Below are positions 43,480-55,426 of a stretch of DNA of 64,000 nt, in pieces. Each line of letters starts with the position of its first letter. Positions within the stretch are counted from its first letter, which is position 1. Source of the stretch: Leptasterias polaris (lineage: Eukaryota > Echinodermata > Asteroidea > Forcipulatida > Asteriidae); the NCBI GenBank assembly GCA_037783415.1, contig JAZGTN010000188.1, positions 124,001 to 188,000 on the forward strand, written 5' to 3'. A model generated the notes under the pieces. It ran no database searches and was not told where the DNA came from. It worked only from the letters and a program-made list of their open reading frames with translations. A program made the translations under genes and the position numbers.

Positions 43480-43542
43480 GCCTATGTCTTGAGCAACTGT
43501 GTTGTGCTCCACAAGCACAACACAGTTCCTCAAGACATAGGC
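43480..43542. repeat. Near-perfect 29-bp hairpin
   Basis: Arms 43480-43508 and 43514-43542 pair at 28 of 29 positions around a 5-base loop (CCACA). The single mismatch lies opposite GAGCAAC/GTTCCTC. The size resembles a microRNA precursor, but the near-perfect pairing also fits a recent inverted duplication. Confidence 0.8.
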
Positions 43543-43687
43543 TTAGTTAAGTATTGGTTAAGTATTTTAAAAACAAAATATTGTTTGCGACCGTTGAGCG
43601 TATTTAGTAATTATCTAAACAGGCAAAGCACACTAAACATCTGCCATCTCGAATGTGTACTTTAGTTTAAAGGAATTTAACGCTTAC

Positions 43688-43744
43688 ATATGAAATCTCG
43701 TGTAAGGATTTAATGTTGTACTACAATTACAAGCAAAGGAACAA
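43688..43744 (+). repeat. 57-bp direct repeat, copy 1
   Basis: Identical to 44257-44313 apart from one base (C for A at the tenth position). It includes GATTTAATGTTGTACTACAA. The copies lie 569 bp apart. Confidence 0.9.
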
Positions 43745-44256
43745 AACTAAGATTGCTCAATTTTTTCTCAAAATATGATATTGTTTTTGGCAAAATTATT
43801 TTGCTGGCCGTGAACATTTATCAACGTTATACCAGTCTTTATTCGATTTATTTTCCCTTTATACTGAAGTTAGGGTCCTGGCAGCGGAATGTTGGATGTA
43901 GAGACACTCACCAAGATAAATGAGTGCTTCATTTGAGATTACAGTACTTATTCTTAAATTTGACAGTTGAAATATCACGTAGTGATACATTACGGACATG
44001 ACCGACATGATTGAGTGAAAGTGCTTCGAGTGTTACGACTTGCCTAGTATACACACATCAAATTGGACAGTTTTTTTATTTTGCACATTCTGATGCTAAC
44101 GACCTTCAGAAGCCACGCATTTTGTGGAGTAAATTAAATCAATAGTTATTGAACTTGCCTTTCACTTGACAAAGATTCACGACTTTATCAGAGATATAAT
44201 GTCATACAAATGCATTTAAATATTGAATTAAGTGATTTGGTGAACATTTACGTGCA
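43745..44256. other. Unassigned sequence between direct repeats
   Basis: No gene or element recognised between the two 57-bp copies. Confidence 0.4.
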
Positions 44257-44313
44257 ATATGAAATATCGTGTAAGGATTTAATGTTGTACTACAATTACA
44301 AGCAAAGGAACAA
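44257..44313 (+). repeat. 57-bp direct repeat, copy 2
   Basis: Second copy of the 57-bp repeat at 43688. The near identity suggests a recent local duplication, or short terminal repeats of an unrecognised element. Confidence 0.9.
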
Positions 44314-44471
44314 GCTTTGTAGCCAGAAGTATGACAAAAAAGAAGTTGGGGTTATAAACGTGTTCGTCTCTCCATAGCTTTTAATATATTTTTTAATGCT
44401 TCACGTCCTAGGATAATATAACTGTTTCTCAATAGATTGTCAGTATTTTCATATTATTTGCATTGGAAGTC

Positions 44472-44819
44472 TACGGAGCTCTGGAAGTGCTATGTTGAAA
44501 TCCTGAGATAATTTGCCACAGGATGATGACATCATTAACGTAAGATGTCGACATTCCGAGATAAAATCTCGGGATGTTAACATCCTGAGCATAGGTTTTT
44601 CGACTTCCCGAGCTATTTCATCTTGAGAGGATAACATCCTGAATATGTCGAGAATCAACGATAATTTATCTCTGGAATACAACATTCTACTTTCAAGAAG
44701 TCGTCATCCCGAGGTAAGTCATCTCAGGATGCCGTCATCTTACGTTGATGATGTCATCATCCTGCGGTAAATTGTCTCAGGATCTCAGGATCTCGAATGG
44801 CACTTTCAGAGCTCCTTAG
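44472..44819. mobile_element. Palindromic element F, copy 2
   Basis: The left end GGAGCTCTGGAAGTGC with CAGGATGATGACATCATTAACG faces the right end GTTGATGATGTCATCATCCTG, then GGCACTTTCAGAGCTCC. Compact relative to copy 1, with no LINE insertion. The inner part also folds (CGAGATAAAATCTCGGGATG). The 78-codon minus-strand frame is a by-product. Confidence 0.82.
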
Positions 44820-45054
44820 AAGTTAAAGGTAAAGCTTGAAATGTCTTTGCAATGTCGTTTGTTGATGACAATGCTGCCTAATCCCGCACAGATAAGTCTG
44901 GTTTTACAGCTCAGGTGGTTTAGACACTCTCTTTGCAACTATACAGTCTGTTTTGTGTTTTGTATTGCGTTGACTGTTTGTCTTGTCTCCACATTTTGTA
45001 GTCTGTCTGTCTAGGCTGTCGTCTACGGTGACTGCTCTATATTCCTACTCTCTG
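44820..45054. other. Unassigned sequence
   Basis: No gene or repeat recognised. Confidence 0.3.
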
Positions 45055-45173
45055 TGTTCCGACAACCCTATACAGTTCCCAAAACCCCATCGTGATTGAC
45101 ATGCTAGGGTTTTGGGTTAGGCTTAGGAAAATACAGTCTAGGGGTGTCAATACAATTTAGGGATGTCGGAACA
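45055..45173. mobile_element. Small inverted-repeat element (TGTTCCGACA ends)
   Basis: TGTTCCGACAACCCTA at the left faces TAGGGATGTCGGAACA at the right. An inner pair CCCAAAACCC/GGGTTTTGGG adds a second stem. About 119 bp. No target duplication established. Confidence 0.65.
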
Positions 45174-46099
45174 TAGGGGTGTAACCGTCGTCCTCAAGCC
45201 TTGGCTTAATCTGACAGCCTCATACTCTCTTTTATTTTGGTCTACATAGATTTCTCCCCCATTTTCTGTGCTTGTTATTTTGCTTGTCTATCTAATATTC
45301 TGTATATAATACAATGTTATATTTTGAAAAGAGTAATATGAAAATGTTGCTTGGAATGAATGAATGTTACGGCATGTCATCTGACGTACAGGAGAAATTA
45401 ACACTTTTGACAAGGCCACTGCCAGTAAATCAACCAAAACTGTTCAAGAAAAGATAACGTAAGTTAATCAATGGGTTCGGTTGGCAAACACAGTCCTGAA
45501 AAGTCGATAATTGCTTAAGAAGTACAAATTGTTGATGCTTCATCGGAATTGTTTTGTGTTGTTTGAAAGGCAAGTGCAAAGTTGCCGGTGTGGTTGTGTA
45601 ATTTAGCTTGACAAGGTGAAGCGAATTAGCCACTACCAGACCAAATAAATACTGGCGAATTTTACTCAACGGTGTGTAGATGGCGCAAGACGTGTCACTC
45701 ATTTTAGTCTGAGTTGTTTTCCGTACAGTCACTAAATGTCAAAGGCTTGTGGCGAACTCTTGTTTTCGTTGAGAATAGTTTGTCATAAAACATTAAGAAT
45801 CTAAAACATGTTAGAATCGAAAATCTCCATTTTTATTGGTAGATTGAAAACTCAGTTTTTAATTTTCCGACTATAGCGTTGCAGCAGACAGAATCTCTAT
45901 CACCATAAACGGAGGTGTTCCCGGTCAATTTGGGCAAATAAAAAGCTTCAATTTAACTTTAAGGCATGCATGATAATTTATAGTAGCATTATAAGAATTA
46001 AACCACAGGGGAACAGACTAGGTACATTTAAAATAATCTAGGGTTAAACAACGAAAACAATTCGAGAGTGGGACGTGAACATTCGACCTACCCTACGTC
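45174..46099. other. Unassigned sequence
   Basis: A 100-codon minus-strand frame (45430-45732) shows no recognisable domain. No repeats found. Confidence 0.3.
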
Positions 46100-46145
46100 C
46101 GGCACGTTAATCTGGAGGTCGCAGGTTCAAGTCCTCCTATGATTT
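46100..46145 (+). mobile_element. tRNA-derived SINE fragment
   Basis: GTTAATCTGGAGGTCGCAGGTTC and AAGTCC resemble the anticodon and T arms of the head at 19664-19734 (read there on the minus strand), with B-box AGGTTCAAGTCC. No A-box survives. Confidence 0.45.
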
Positions 46146-46504
46146 TGTTTTTGTATTCAACCCCAAATTAGCATTTGTATTCAATTACACTTATAAATGC
46201 GTTCATTTTAGCAATGCCAATTCGGCATTAATTTTAGCAGAGAAGGCGCAACTTAGAGATTTGTGCGAAAGGCTGCTGCAAATTTCAATGCTGTTCGTTG
46301 GACAGTTTCCTTTTTAATCAGACGCAAATTTAAGAAGACTCGCTTACAAATTAAAAGGCCTTTGGTAGGGCCTATATGAAACCGCTCGATTTTTTTTTAT
46401 TGTATAATACTTTTAGTAAGCTCTTTTAGTGTTTTTCTCACTTGTCATCTTTAATGATGGTCTATATTTTTGGTTGTATGTTTATTTTCCTGCGGTGAGG
46501 TTTT

Positions 46505-46830
46505 TGTTTGATTGTCAGTCCGTCTTTTGTCTGCCTGCCTGTCTGTCTACTGTTTTTATTTTTATTTTTTTTATTTTTTATTTGTTTGTTGGGTTGTTTG
46601 TTTGTGTGTTTGTTGGGGTGTTGGGTTGTTGGGTTGTTTGTTTGTTGGGTTCTTTGTTGGGGTGTTGGGTTGTTTGTTTGTTTGTTTGTTTGTTTGTTGG
46701 GTGGTTTGTTGGGGGTGTTTGTTTGCTTGTTTTGTGTTGCCTGGTTTGTTTTGTAGGAGGTCGATGGGTTGTTTGTTTGTTTGTTTGTTGTTTATTTTGT
46801 GTTTGTTTTGTTTGTTGATTTACTGACTGC
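46505..46830. repeat. TTTG/GGGTTG-rich low-complexity tract
   Basis: Irregular (TTTG)n with GTTGGG interruptions. All three plus-strand frames and one minus-strand frame stay open, giving F/V/C-rich or Q/T/N-rich frames that are not genes. Confidence 0.9.
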
Positions 46831-47064
46831 ATGCTATGTTGTTGGCTGTTTGTTTTTAGGGGGTGTGTGTTTTTGATAAATTGTGTCTATATGTTTTGTA
46901 GTAATTAATTTTTTTTTTGTATTTTTATATATTTTGTTTTTTATGACCAGGGGCTTGTGGGAGACACATTTGTTGAGCTTTGTACTTTCCTGTACTCTTC
47001 CTGGTCAAGATGTTTTTAGTGTCCGAAGATTTAGATTGAAAACAAAAAAAGTAGATATTAACAC

Positions 47065-47350
47065 TATATTAATAACCCGTGGATATTTCAATTCAAATGT
47101 GGTAGCGTTTTTTTTTTTTTGTATAAAGCCGGAATTCTGGAGCAGTTGTGTCCATGCAGGAATAATAATCCGTCATTGGAATATACAATCTGAGAAAGGT
47201 TTCATGCATAAAACGTTTCTCAGATTGGGTTTTGTTTTAATATCTTTTTCTAAAACCACATTCCATAGAAGGGAATTTTGTTTTCTCAAAATGCAGTACT
47301 TCTTACCAAGTACCGTAAGTTTTGAGGAGCTTGCGATTTCGCGCTAATAG
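47065..47350 (-). mobile_element. Family B fold-back element, copy 5, partial
   Basis: Contains CAAATGTGGTAGCG, GTGTCCATGCAGGAATAAT, ACAATCTGAGAAAGG and AAAACGTTTCTCAGATTG of family B. Both ends are eroded and a T-run has expanded inside (47109-47121). Confidence 0.65.
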
Positions 47351-48298
47351 AAAAACACGACGTCATTTATTTGCCGAAAATGATCAGAAAAAACCGTTTA
47401 TAGGATAATATACAAACATAAATATTATAAAACAAAATAATAAAAGAACCTGTCGTCGTAATGCAAGCAGTGATTAATCTGGAAAACATAAACGTGTTAT
47501 CGATAAGGACAAAACCCTGCAAGGTTAATGAAAACTAAAAAATAAAAAAATGCTTGGATAAAGGGGAAAATTAGTGGAAGCATTTTACGGGTGAAGCAGT
47601 AGCTCAATACTCATTGTAGCAGCGGGAATTACGAGCTGTACCTGCTGAAGCGTGGCAAGTGCTGGACGGTGAGCTTGCAGCTTCAGTCAGGTCGTTCATG
47701 GCTTAACCTTCGTATATCACGATGCATTTGTGCATTTATGCTTACTCCTGTTTACTTAGTAAGGATACACCTGTCATGTAGTCCATTGGGAGGGAATGAC
47801 TTAATATGTTTCGTGGAAAAACTTTGATTGGGTTGTTTTAACCTTAAGAAATCAGACCAAATCTTAATGTTCGTCAGGCTTTGAGGAAATGCGTATTACG
47901 TTATTCGGTCAGTTTGCGAAACTTGAAATTTACTTTTGGTGTTTTGCTATTTGAAATTTTACCAGATTTCGGGTTCTGTATTACCTTTTTAATTATATTA
48001 TATTTTTACACAAAGGAGGGGTTCAACCAAATTTTTCGTTTTACCAAATATTAATCAAATGTCACACAAATATTTCTACCCAGCAGTTTTACACAACACC
48101 ATTTCAAGCTTCTGTTTTAGAGTGCCATAGTTACATATGGAGGTTATCAGATTTTACTGAATGCTCGCCGGGCTATCTTTATTAGCTTAGGTTTACACTG
48201 AACATCAAAACAGCAAGCCGATGACAAGATAGCTATAGTCATTGTTAACGTTTTTGCCCAAGATTGTTAGAGTGTCACACAAGGCCAAGCCGACTCAC
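47351..48298. other. Unassigned sequence
   Basis: No gene or repeat recognised. Confidence 0.35.
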
Positions 48299-48343
48299 AC
48301 TGATAAGAGAGACGAGGAAAAGATAGAAAAGAGCCCTCTGCAT
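48299..48343 (-). CDS. Candidate first coding exon with signal peptide
   Basis: On the minus strand an ATG at 48343 starts MQRALFYLFLVSLIS, a short basic start and hydrophobic core like a secretory signal peptide. The frame runs into a strong splice donor (AGT then GTGAGT, donor at 48298). Upstream DNA is less AT-rich and contains AAGGTCAAGGTCA (48360-48372), an ERR/SF-1-type nuclear-receptor site. No following exon was identified, so this is a suggestion, not a call of a known gene. Chance hydrophobic codons remain possible. Confidence 0.22.
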
Positions 48344-48901
48344 CTGCTGACCTTCATCCAAGGTCAAGGTCAGCACTTCAGTGACGTAGGCTGGAGTCAG
48401 CAGTAGTTCACTTTCTTGACTGTGGCTTTGCATAACGTGGCCTTGCTTTCCTGGGAAACACCAGAGATCTTTCAGACGCGACGAGACACAGGCTACACTC
48501 CACCTCCCACGCAATGTTATAACGCCTCGTCATCTCTCATACAACAAATTCTGGTCGGACATCATTGTCTGTATCGTCTTTATTTTTCTCGGAACAGAGT
48601 ACAGTCCCACAACTTCTGGAACATTTTTGTCATGACCTATTCTTTCAGAAATGTCCTTATATCCGCGTAGCAATTGTATTTTAGCTACGGATTATTTTAT
48701 TCGTTAATCGTTATACAAACAATGCATGTATTTAGCATTTTTACGAATATAATTTTTTAAGTCGTGGTCACTATTCAAACTGTCACGTGGTCGTTTTTAT
48801 ACTTCGACATCGCTTATAGAATTTAATTGTAAATGTTCACTTAGTATAACTGCATGTTGTCAACAGATTTTCGTTTTCAAAGAAATGGAGAGCCTAAATA
48901 T
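48344..48901. other. Unassigned sequence
   Basis: Apart from the AGGTCA direct repeat at 48360-48372, nothing recognised. Confidence 0.35.
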
Positions 48902-49413
48902 GGGCTCTAAGGTTAAATGAGTTTTAAGATCCACTCATTTTCCAATAGATAGAGTCCTAATGAAAGTGAGAAAAAATTACAAGTTTCTAACCGCAGGTTA
49001 AAATGGCTTGAAATGCCAATATGTTTTGATATCCTTTAAATGCAATTTTTTTCAAAATCAAGAAAACCGTTCGACGACGTCACATTTAAAAAATAAACAA
49101 AACAAACTATGGCACATTTTTGTACAGAGAATTTTCACTTCATTCCTGGGTTGGAATAATATTCAATGAAAATGGCATTAAATTTGGGATTATTAAACTG
49201 GCACAGAAATCCGTCTTTAGAAAGTACAGGCCCATTAATTTGTATTTGCTGCCCGATGACACATGTTTCAAACTTCGCTCTGAAAGCGTGTAACAAAATG
49301 GCGTTTTACAACATTTCGAAATAAGGTTGGAGATTTTGTAATTCCTCAACACTTTTATGAGGAGTCTATCTATTGGAAAATGAGTGCATCACAAAACTTT
49401 GACCTGTGAGCTC
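48902..49413. mobile_element. Inverted-repeat element G (TCTATCTATTGGAAAATGAG)
   Basis: The left arm (48902-48966) and right arm (about 49351-49413) are complementary over roughly 60 bp with mismatches, notably CTCATTTTCCAATAGATAGA against TCTATCTATTGGAAAATGAG. The interior is non-coding. A solo right-end fragment lies at 62995-63075. Confidence 0.75.
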
Positions 49414-50052
49414 TTCTGTAATGAGTAGGCCTAGGTAGGGTTTAGTTACACTGATAATTTTAAAGGCGGGCTATGAGGCTTCAACAATGTAGTATTTTTA
49501 ATCATATCATGAACGAATTCAACCGTATATATTTCTCTCAACAAGTAGGAGCTAGAATACCTCGGCGCCAACGCTTTTTCAAATTAACATAATTATTACA
49601 TTAAAAATTACTCCAAACCTGTTTATTAATTTATTCCTAAAAACTGACTTGTGACAATAGCCTTTACACGAAAATCATCCATGCGTTAGAGGACTTTAAC
49701 CCTTTAGTGAAATGACTGGACCTTAAATTATTTATGTGGGTTTTTTACAGCCGCAAGGATGAAGCGTCATTTTAATAGCATCAAGAAAAAAGACCGTTGT
49801 TAATCCATTTCCAAAAAAAACACTAAAGTATGCGGTTAAAGTAAAACTCCATTATCTTCAGCATAGCCTTGGTGTATATTTAACGCTTAATGGGTTTAGA
49901 TGGGCATTAAAACAATTAGGTGGGCTGGTGATGGGAATCGCTCAGGCAGAAACGAAATTTGTTTGCGCAATTGCCAGATATGATACGAACGTTACCCGTC
50001 ACGACTACGTGGCGTTTAAAGAGGTGCAATACTTTCGTTTATGTTATTGTTT
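49414..50052. other. Unassigned sequence
   Basis: No gene or repeat recognised. Confidence 0.35.
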
Positions 50053-50282
<230 letters not shown>

Positions 50283-50471
50283 TTAATTTGTTGTTGTTCA
50301 TGTAATTAGAAAGGAACAAGCATAACATACAACTATTGTATCAAATTAAACGCTTTAAAAATAAACGACCACCGTTTCAATTTCGAAGGAGCATAAGAAA
50401 TATTGCTTTCAAATCTCTCAAAATGATGCTGTTTTGAATTACTATTTAACCTTTTTAGAGTTGTTAATGCA

Positions 50472-50837
50472 CTTAAAGGCCCTGTACACTATTGGTAAGA
50501 TCGAAAAACACAAATATTCACAGATTTACACATAACTTACATGATTTAAAGTAAGTAATGGTAGAAAGGGTTCCTTAAAATATTTCTGCCTAAAATGCTA
50601 TCGTTTCTGAGAAATGAGTAAAACAATAGTTTTTATCGCGCGCGATATTAACATTGATGTTTGAAAAACAGAAAACACATAAGGTCTCTTTTCACTATTT
50701 TCTCGTGACCTTGATGACCAATTGAGCTCAAATTTTCACAGGTTTGTTATTTCATGTATGTGGTTGATTACACAAAACATGAACACTGTCTGTGATTATT
50801 TTGTCAGCTCTGCCAATCCTGTATAATACCTTTAAAC
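50472..50837 (+). mobile_element. Family C inverted-repeat element, copy 2
   Basis: Left end TTAAAGGCCCTGTACACTAT and right end CCAATCCTGTATAATACCTTTAAA. The interior ATTCACAGATTTACACATAA, GCCTAAAATGCTATCG and TTGAGCTCAAATTTTCACAG matches the minus strand of 8784-9106. Confidence 0.75.
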
Positions 50838-51571
50838 ACCAACAGTGTGTTGTAATTAGTGAGTAGTGACTAAAAAACCCATACGTTTGCCTCTGGAAAT
50901 ACAAGCAGAGGAACACAGTCTGCCATTTTGGGGAGTTACAACATGGCGGATCGTGTTTTGTCATGAAATTAAACAAAAACCAAACATTTTCATGATAACT
51001 TTATTTGAATCCCTATATTCTACTTTTAAAATATCTTTCCAACCGTATTCATTTCATAAGAAACGTCTTTATAGCCCAAAGCGCCCAACCCGAAGGAAAA
51101 ATGCCCCTTAACAACATTGAATCGAGGACTAAACACTCATACAACACATTCTCTAACGATTCCATAAACTTGGAACTCGAGAAGAAATCTGTTGACTGCG
51201 GGCTCAGTTGAGGCAATAGATGTTGAAAAGCATAATAATATTGGAACGTTGCTCAAGAAAGCTGTACCCGGAATCAAATGGAGACGAAATACAGTTTTCA
51301 TGCTGGCTTCCTTGATGTCGAGATTGGATTGTTGCTCCTTACGTGATATCATCTGGCACATATTGTTATTGCTAAAAGAACTGAAATGCGTTTGACTCAT
51401 GAATGTGACATCCAGCTGCTTACAAATTTCCACACTGAGTTCAAGTTATCAAAAATAAATGAATTTTCTTCTTTTTAATTGGATGGAACTTTTTTTTATT
51501 TACAGTGGATTTATGTGTATATTGTGAACAATGGGTTTAACATGAACATTTTATTGGCGCTCTACTAAAAT
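50838..51571. other. Unassigned sequence
   Basis: Overlapping open frames of 67-98 codons on both strands (51005-51433) have no recognisable domain. No repeat found. Confidence 0.3.
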
Positions 51572-51612
51572 TTACAGTTAGATAGCTCATTAAATGAGCT
51601 ATCTAACTGTAA
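51572..51612. repeat. Perfect 20-bp palindrome with 1-base centre
   Basis: TTACAGTTAGATAGCTCATT, one A, then its exact complement. No terminal repeats or target duplication beyond it were seen. Confidence 0.9.
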
Positions 51613-52756
51613 TGTTGGCGGTCTCCCTATTTTGTCAGTATCTTTGTTTGGGCAGTCAGAAGCCATTCAACCTGTAAATGCTCTGTAGCCGGGGATAGCA
51701 CACAAGCTTACGACAATTAATTTAATCAGCCAAACTAAAAACCCACTCACCATTGTTTTAATTATCCATCTTACTTACGTTTTAGCAAAACAATTAATGA
51801 TAATAATAATACTCTAAGAAAAGCATACAATCCATTTCAAAACAAGTGTTTAATCAAATCGAGGAAGGGATAACCATTTCTTCTTCAAAAGACAGTTGTT
51901 TAAGTGTCCATAAAATGTTGGGAAGTATTTATATCACCAGGCAACAAAAACGTTGATGCGGTTTGAAACTTTGGGCGATGCTTCATGTCAATATATTGGT
52001 GAGAAATGCCAAACCCGGCAACTGATTGGACGCTATGTAAACAACAAAATTGTGAATAAAATGTTATTCTAATCGCACAACATCTCGTGTCTGAATACAG
52101 CAACACTAGTTATCAATGAGGTTTTCACCCTATTTGTGAAATTGAGGTATCGTCGTTGTCATCACGGCGCTCAGCACCAGTCCTCGTGGGACACTGCAAA
52201 GTCTCTTCCCAGTGATCAGCCTACCTTGTTAATGAATTCGAAATTAGAAAGTTAACCATCAAGAACTCATAAGAGCTGAAACGGTTTTGCAATATTCAGT
52301 CAGTCTCGCTCCACATTCATGAATCAGGGCTCGGCAGTCCCATGGGAATGCTGTGGATATGCACTGTGTAGATCGCAATAGATACATTAAAAGCTACCTG
52401 TAATACTCAAGGGGCAGGTGCTACGATATAGCCTTTAGTTTAGTCTATGCAATCGCCCCTCTCCACCCTGACAAAAGTGGGAATCCAAGGTTCTGGGCAA
52501 GCCTATATAATATTGACCCCCATTATTTTGTAAAAGCTCGGGTCTTCTCGAAATTGCATTACCGTCCTTATCTGACACTCAATCTGTTTAGATCGCATTT
52601 GGAACGATTCCATCGTGGGCTTGTTTCTTTGGAAGCATTTGAAACGGTGAATATAGTTTGTACTAGAATTGTTGAACTTGCACAATCATAATGGATGTAA
52701 GTATTTCGAGTTGCTTTTGTACACTCTAAACAAAAAATAAGCGGTGACTAAAACAC
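51613..52756. other. Unassigned sequence
   Basis: No gene or repeat recognised. Confidence 0.35.
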
Positions 52757-52800
52757 TTTAAAGAGTGCGGTCGGTGACCACATTATACCCACTCCTCATC
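52757..52800 (+). mobile_element. Partial copy of AAGAGTGCGGTCGGTGAC element
   Basis: ACTTTAAAGAGTGCGGTCGG followed by TGACCACATTATA matches the left end of the element at 30148. The right end was not found. Confidence 0.55.
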
Positions 52801-52984
52801 ATATTTTGCTCGAGAACTTTTAAAAATACGGATGAAGGGGGACTATGTGTCCCTCCACGGTCCGTCTAAATCCCCATAAGGTGCCCCATCCCCTCCTAAA
52901 AAAAACCAAAACCAACCAATCACTTTTAATTGTTGAAATAGACACTTATTTAAGTGCACAATGGGAACATCACAAAGATTGTGT

Positions 52985-53450
52985 GATATGGAACAGCATG
53001 TCCGAAATTGACCATTATGCCCGACATTGACCATTATGTCCGACATTGATCTCTGTGTCCGATATTGACCATTGTGTCCGACATTGATCATTGCGTCCGA
53101 AATTGACCGTTGCGTCTGTCATTGACCATTGTGTCCGGCATTGACCAATGTGTCCGACATTAACCATTGCGTCCGACATTGATGATTGCGTCCGACATTG
53201 ACCATTGTGTCCGAAATTGACCGTTGTGTCCGATATTGACCATTGCGTCCGACATTGACCATTGTGTCCGGCATTGACCAATGTGTCCGGTATTGACATG
53301 TGTTTCCGACATCGACCATTGCGTCCGACATTGACAAATGTGTCCATATAGGCAGCCTAATGTGTCCGTAAAGCCATTATGTCAGATCTAATGTTTCTAA
53401 CAAACCATTATGTACAGCCATCTTGTTCACCAACTTTGTCCGACAAAGCT
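52985..53450. repeat. 19-bp minisatellite (TGTCCGACATTGACCATTG)
   Basis: About twenty 19-bp units with variants CGTCCGACATTGACCATTG, TGTCCGAAATTGACCGTTG and TGTCCGGCATTGACCAATG. It decays after 53340 into CAAACCATTATGTACAGCC-type words like those of the array at 24775. Long minus-strand frames are repeat by-products. Confidence 0.92.
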
Positions 53451-54029
53451 TTATGCCCATCACAACTCTTGTCGAACATTATTGGTCCATGTCAAAAATA
53501 GAGTTCCATGTGCGAAAAGATGCTTTGAATAGCAATCGTGTCTTCAATGTAATGTTTTCCCTTACATTGGTACAGTCAATATGCACGGAAATCATACTTT
53601 TTTGTTCGAAGCCTGATGTATCTACTCTCATTTATGGTCCAACCAAAGTGCTTAATTCATAAAAAGAGCCATCAACAGGTTCATATTTAACTACACTTTT
53701 TCACATTTCACTTTTTTTTTTTTGATATATAATTTTTTTTCTTGAAGTCTCTAAATAATGTTAAAATCATGCTGTTTTTCTTTATAAAATATTGCTGGAG
53801 GAACAAAGTTAGAACCTGGTGCACTTAACAAAATATTGTTAACAGTCTTTTGATTGATTCATTTTTGTTAGCAAAACAATTTGCCAAATTGCGTACTCAT
53901 AACTATTGTTGCATCATAACATCAAAGAAAAATACGCACACCTTTTTATTTACAATATGTACCTCACTATTGGGAAAGCTGACAAAAAATAAAAGTTTTA
54001 TTGTGGTTCGAGTTGTTATAATTTAGGTC
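53451..54029. other. Unassigned AT-rich sequence
   Basis: No gene or repeat recognised apart from T-runs near 53710-53740. Confidence 0.35.
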
Positions 54030-54480
54030 AGGGGATATATTTTTCTATCCCTTGTTCCTCAAACCCAGCCGAAAAGAGGAGGGGATATAATGTTCTATCC
54101 CTGGTTCCTCAAATCCAGCAGAAAAGAGGAGGGGGTAGAATTTTCCATCCCTTGTTCCTCAAACCTAACCGAAATGAGGAGGGGATAGAATTGTTGTATC
54201 CTTTGCTGCTCAAACCAAGTGAAAAAAGAGGAGGGATAGATTTTGTTATCCCTTGGACCTCAAACATGACAAAATGTGCGTTATATTGCTAACAAATAAC
54301 TATAATTTATCAATTTTAAATTGTTAGCATTGAAAAATTAGATTGAATTCTAAAATCTGGAGCTTGTTTTTCACAAGTTAGAGGAAAACATGGTAAAATA
54401 CAAATTTGTTGCTTTAAAATCCTGTTTCGATTGCAATTTTCGGACTATAATGACAATTTTAAGCTGTTAATTTGAAAAAT
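54030..54480 (-). mobile_element. Mobile-minisatellite element, copy 2
   Basis: A tandem block of four to five units of about 55 bp (54030-54265; each TATCCCTTGTTCCTCAAACC, then an AGCCGAAAAGAGGAGGGGAT stretch). It is followed by the unique part (54266-54480) with TTGCTAACAAATAA and GTTGCTTTAAAATCCTGTTT. This is the reverse complement, in the same order, of 10500-10925. No coding sequence. Confidence 0.75.
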
Positions 54481-55426
54481 AACCAAATGTGTAAAAATGC
54501 AGTTTAATGTGAACCTGTTCATCGTAGTTTTATTACAGCCTCGTTATCAAAACATGTACCGGCATGGTAAACAAAACTGGTGACTGCTGTACATGAAAAT
54601 CATTTAGAAAGCCACACGTACATATGAGCAAGACTAATCCTATAATGTTCTTGATGACGATATTGTGTGTCAGCACGATGTACCTTTATATCCATTTGTA
54701 CATGCAGTATGGAAATTAGTCTGAATAACTCTTTTCCTTATATAGTCCGTGATGAACGACAAAATACAACAACTACGGAGATCAAGTGCACACTGTACTA
54801 AAATTGACAAGCCTCAATTATGGGTGAATTATCCAAGAAGTTCCATCTGCCATTTCGTATAATTTTCATAAAGGAATTAAACCCATCCGAAAACTCAGAC
54901 AGAGATAATGCAGACGGGCCGCGCTATACTTCCGCCACGATACAGTCATTCCTTTTCACCGTTTATTTTTATTTTTATGAATCCTCGGCCGTACACTTCC
55001 GGCTATCTTCCGCGGGTCTAATTTGGGGGAACGTCAACGAAAGATTAGTGAGTCACATATAAACATCATCGAGCTAAATTACAACCTCATTTCCACGACT
55101 GCACCATCTATCAATCTTCATCAGGGTATGGCATATTGCTTTTATTGCCCGTGCTTGGGGAGGATGGTTTTCACCCGCACGTTTGTGATCCCCTGGCCTC
55201 GTGTATATGGTGGTCCGTTTAAAGAGAGGGTGCAACAATCTTCAAAGGTTATGTGGCAAACGTGATCTGCAACCAGGTCCTAGGGTTTCATGAACCAGGA
55301 GCATGATTCTGAGCCGAATTTAAAAAGAAAGAAAAAAGACCAACAAGACTGGCGTACTGATCCGGTAATTGGTTTATTCCCCCTGAGATCAGAACCTGTG
55401 CGAATCTTTATCTGTTTTCCTGGACG
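54481..55426. other. Unassigned sequence
   Basis: Two overlapping 80-codon frames (54820-55265) without domain. No repeats recognised. Confidence 0.3.

Noticed and set aside
46429..46832. Hydrophobic F/V/C-rich membrane protein frames
   Set aside because: Low-complexity TTTG/GGGTTG DNA keeps all plus-strand frames and one minus-strand frame open at once.
52985..53450. CRISPR-like array
   Set aside because: The 19-bp units are directly adjacent with no unique spacers, in eukaryotic DNA. It is a minisatellite; the same applies to 24775, 36570 and 40285.
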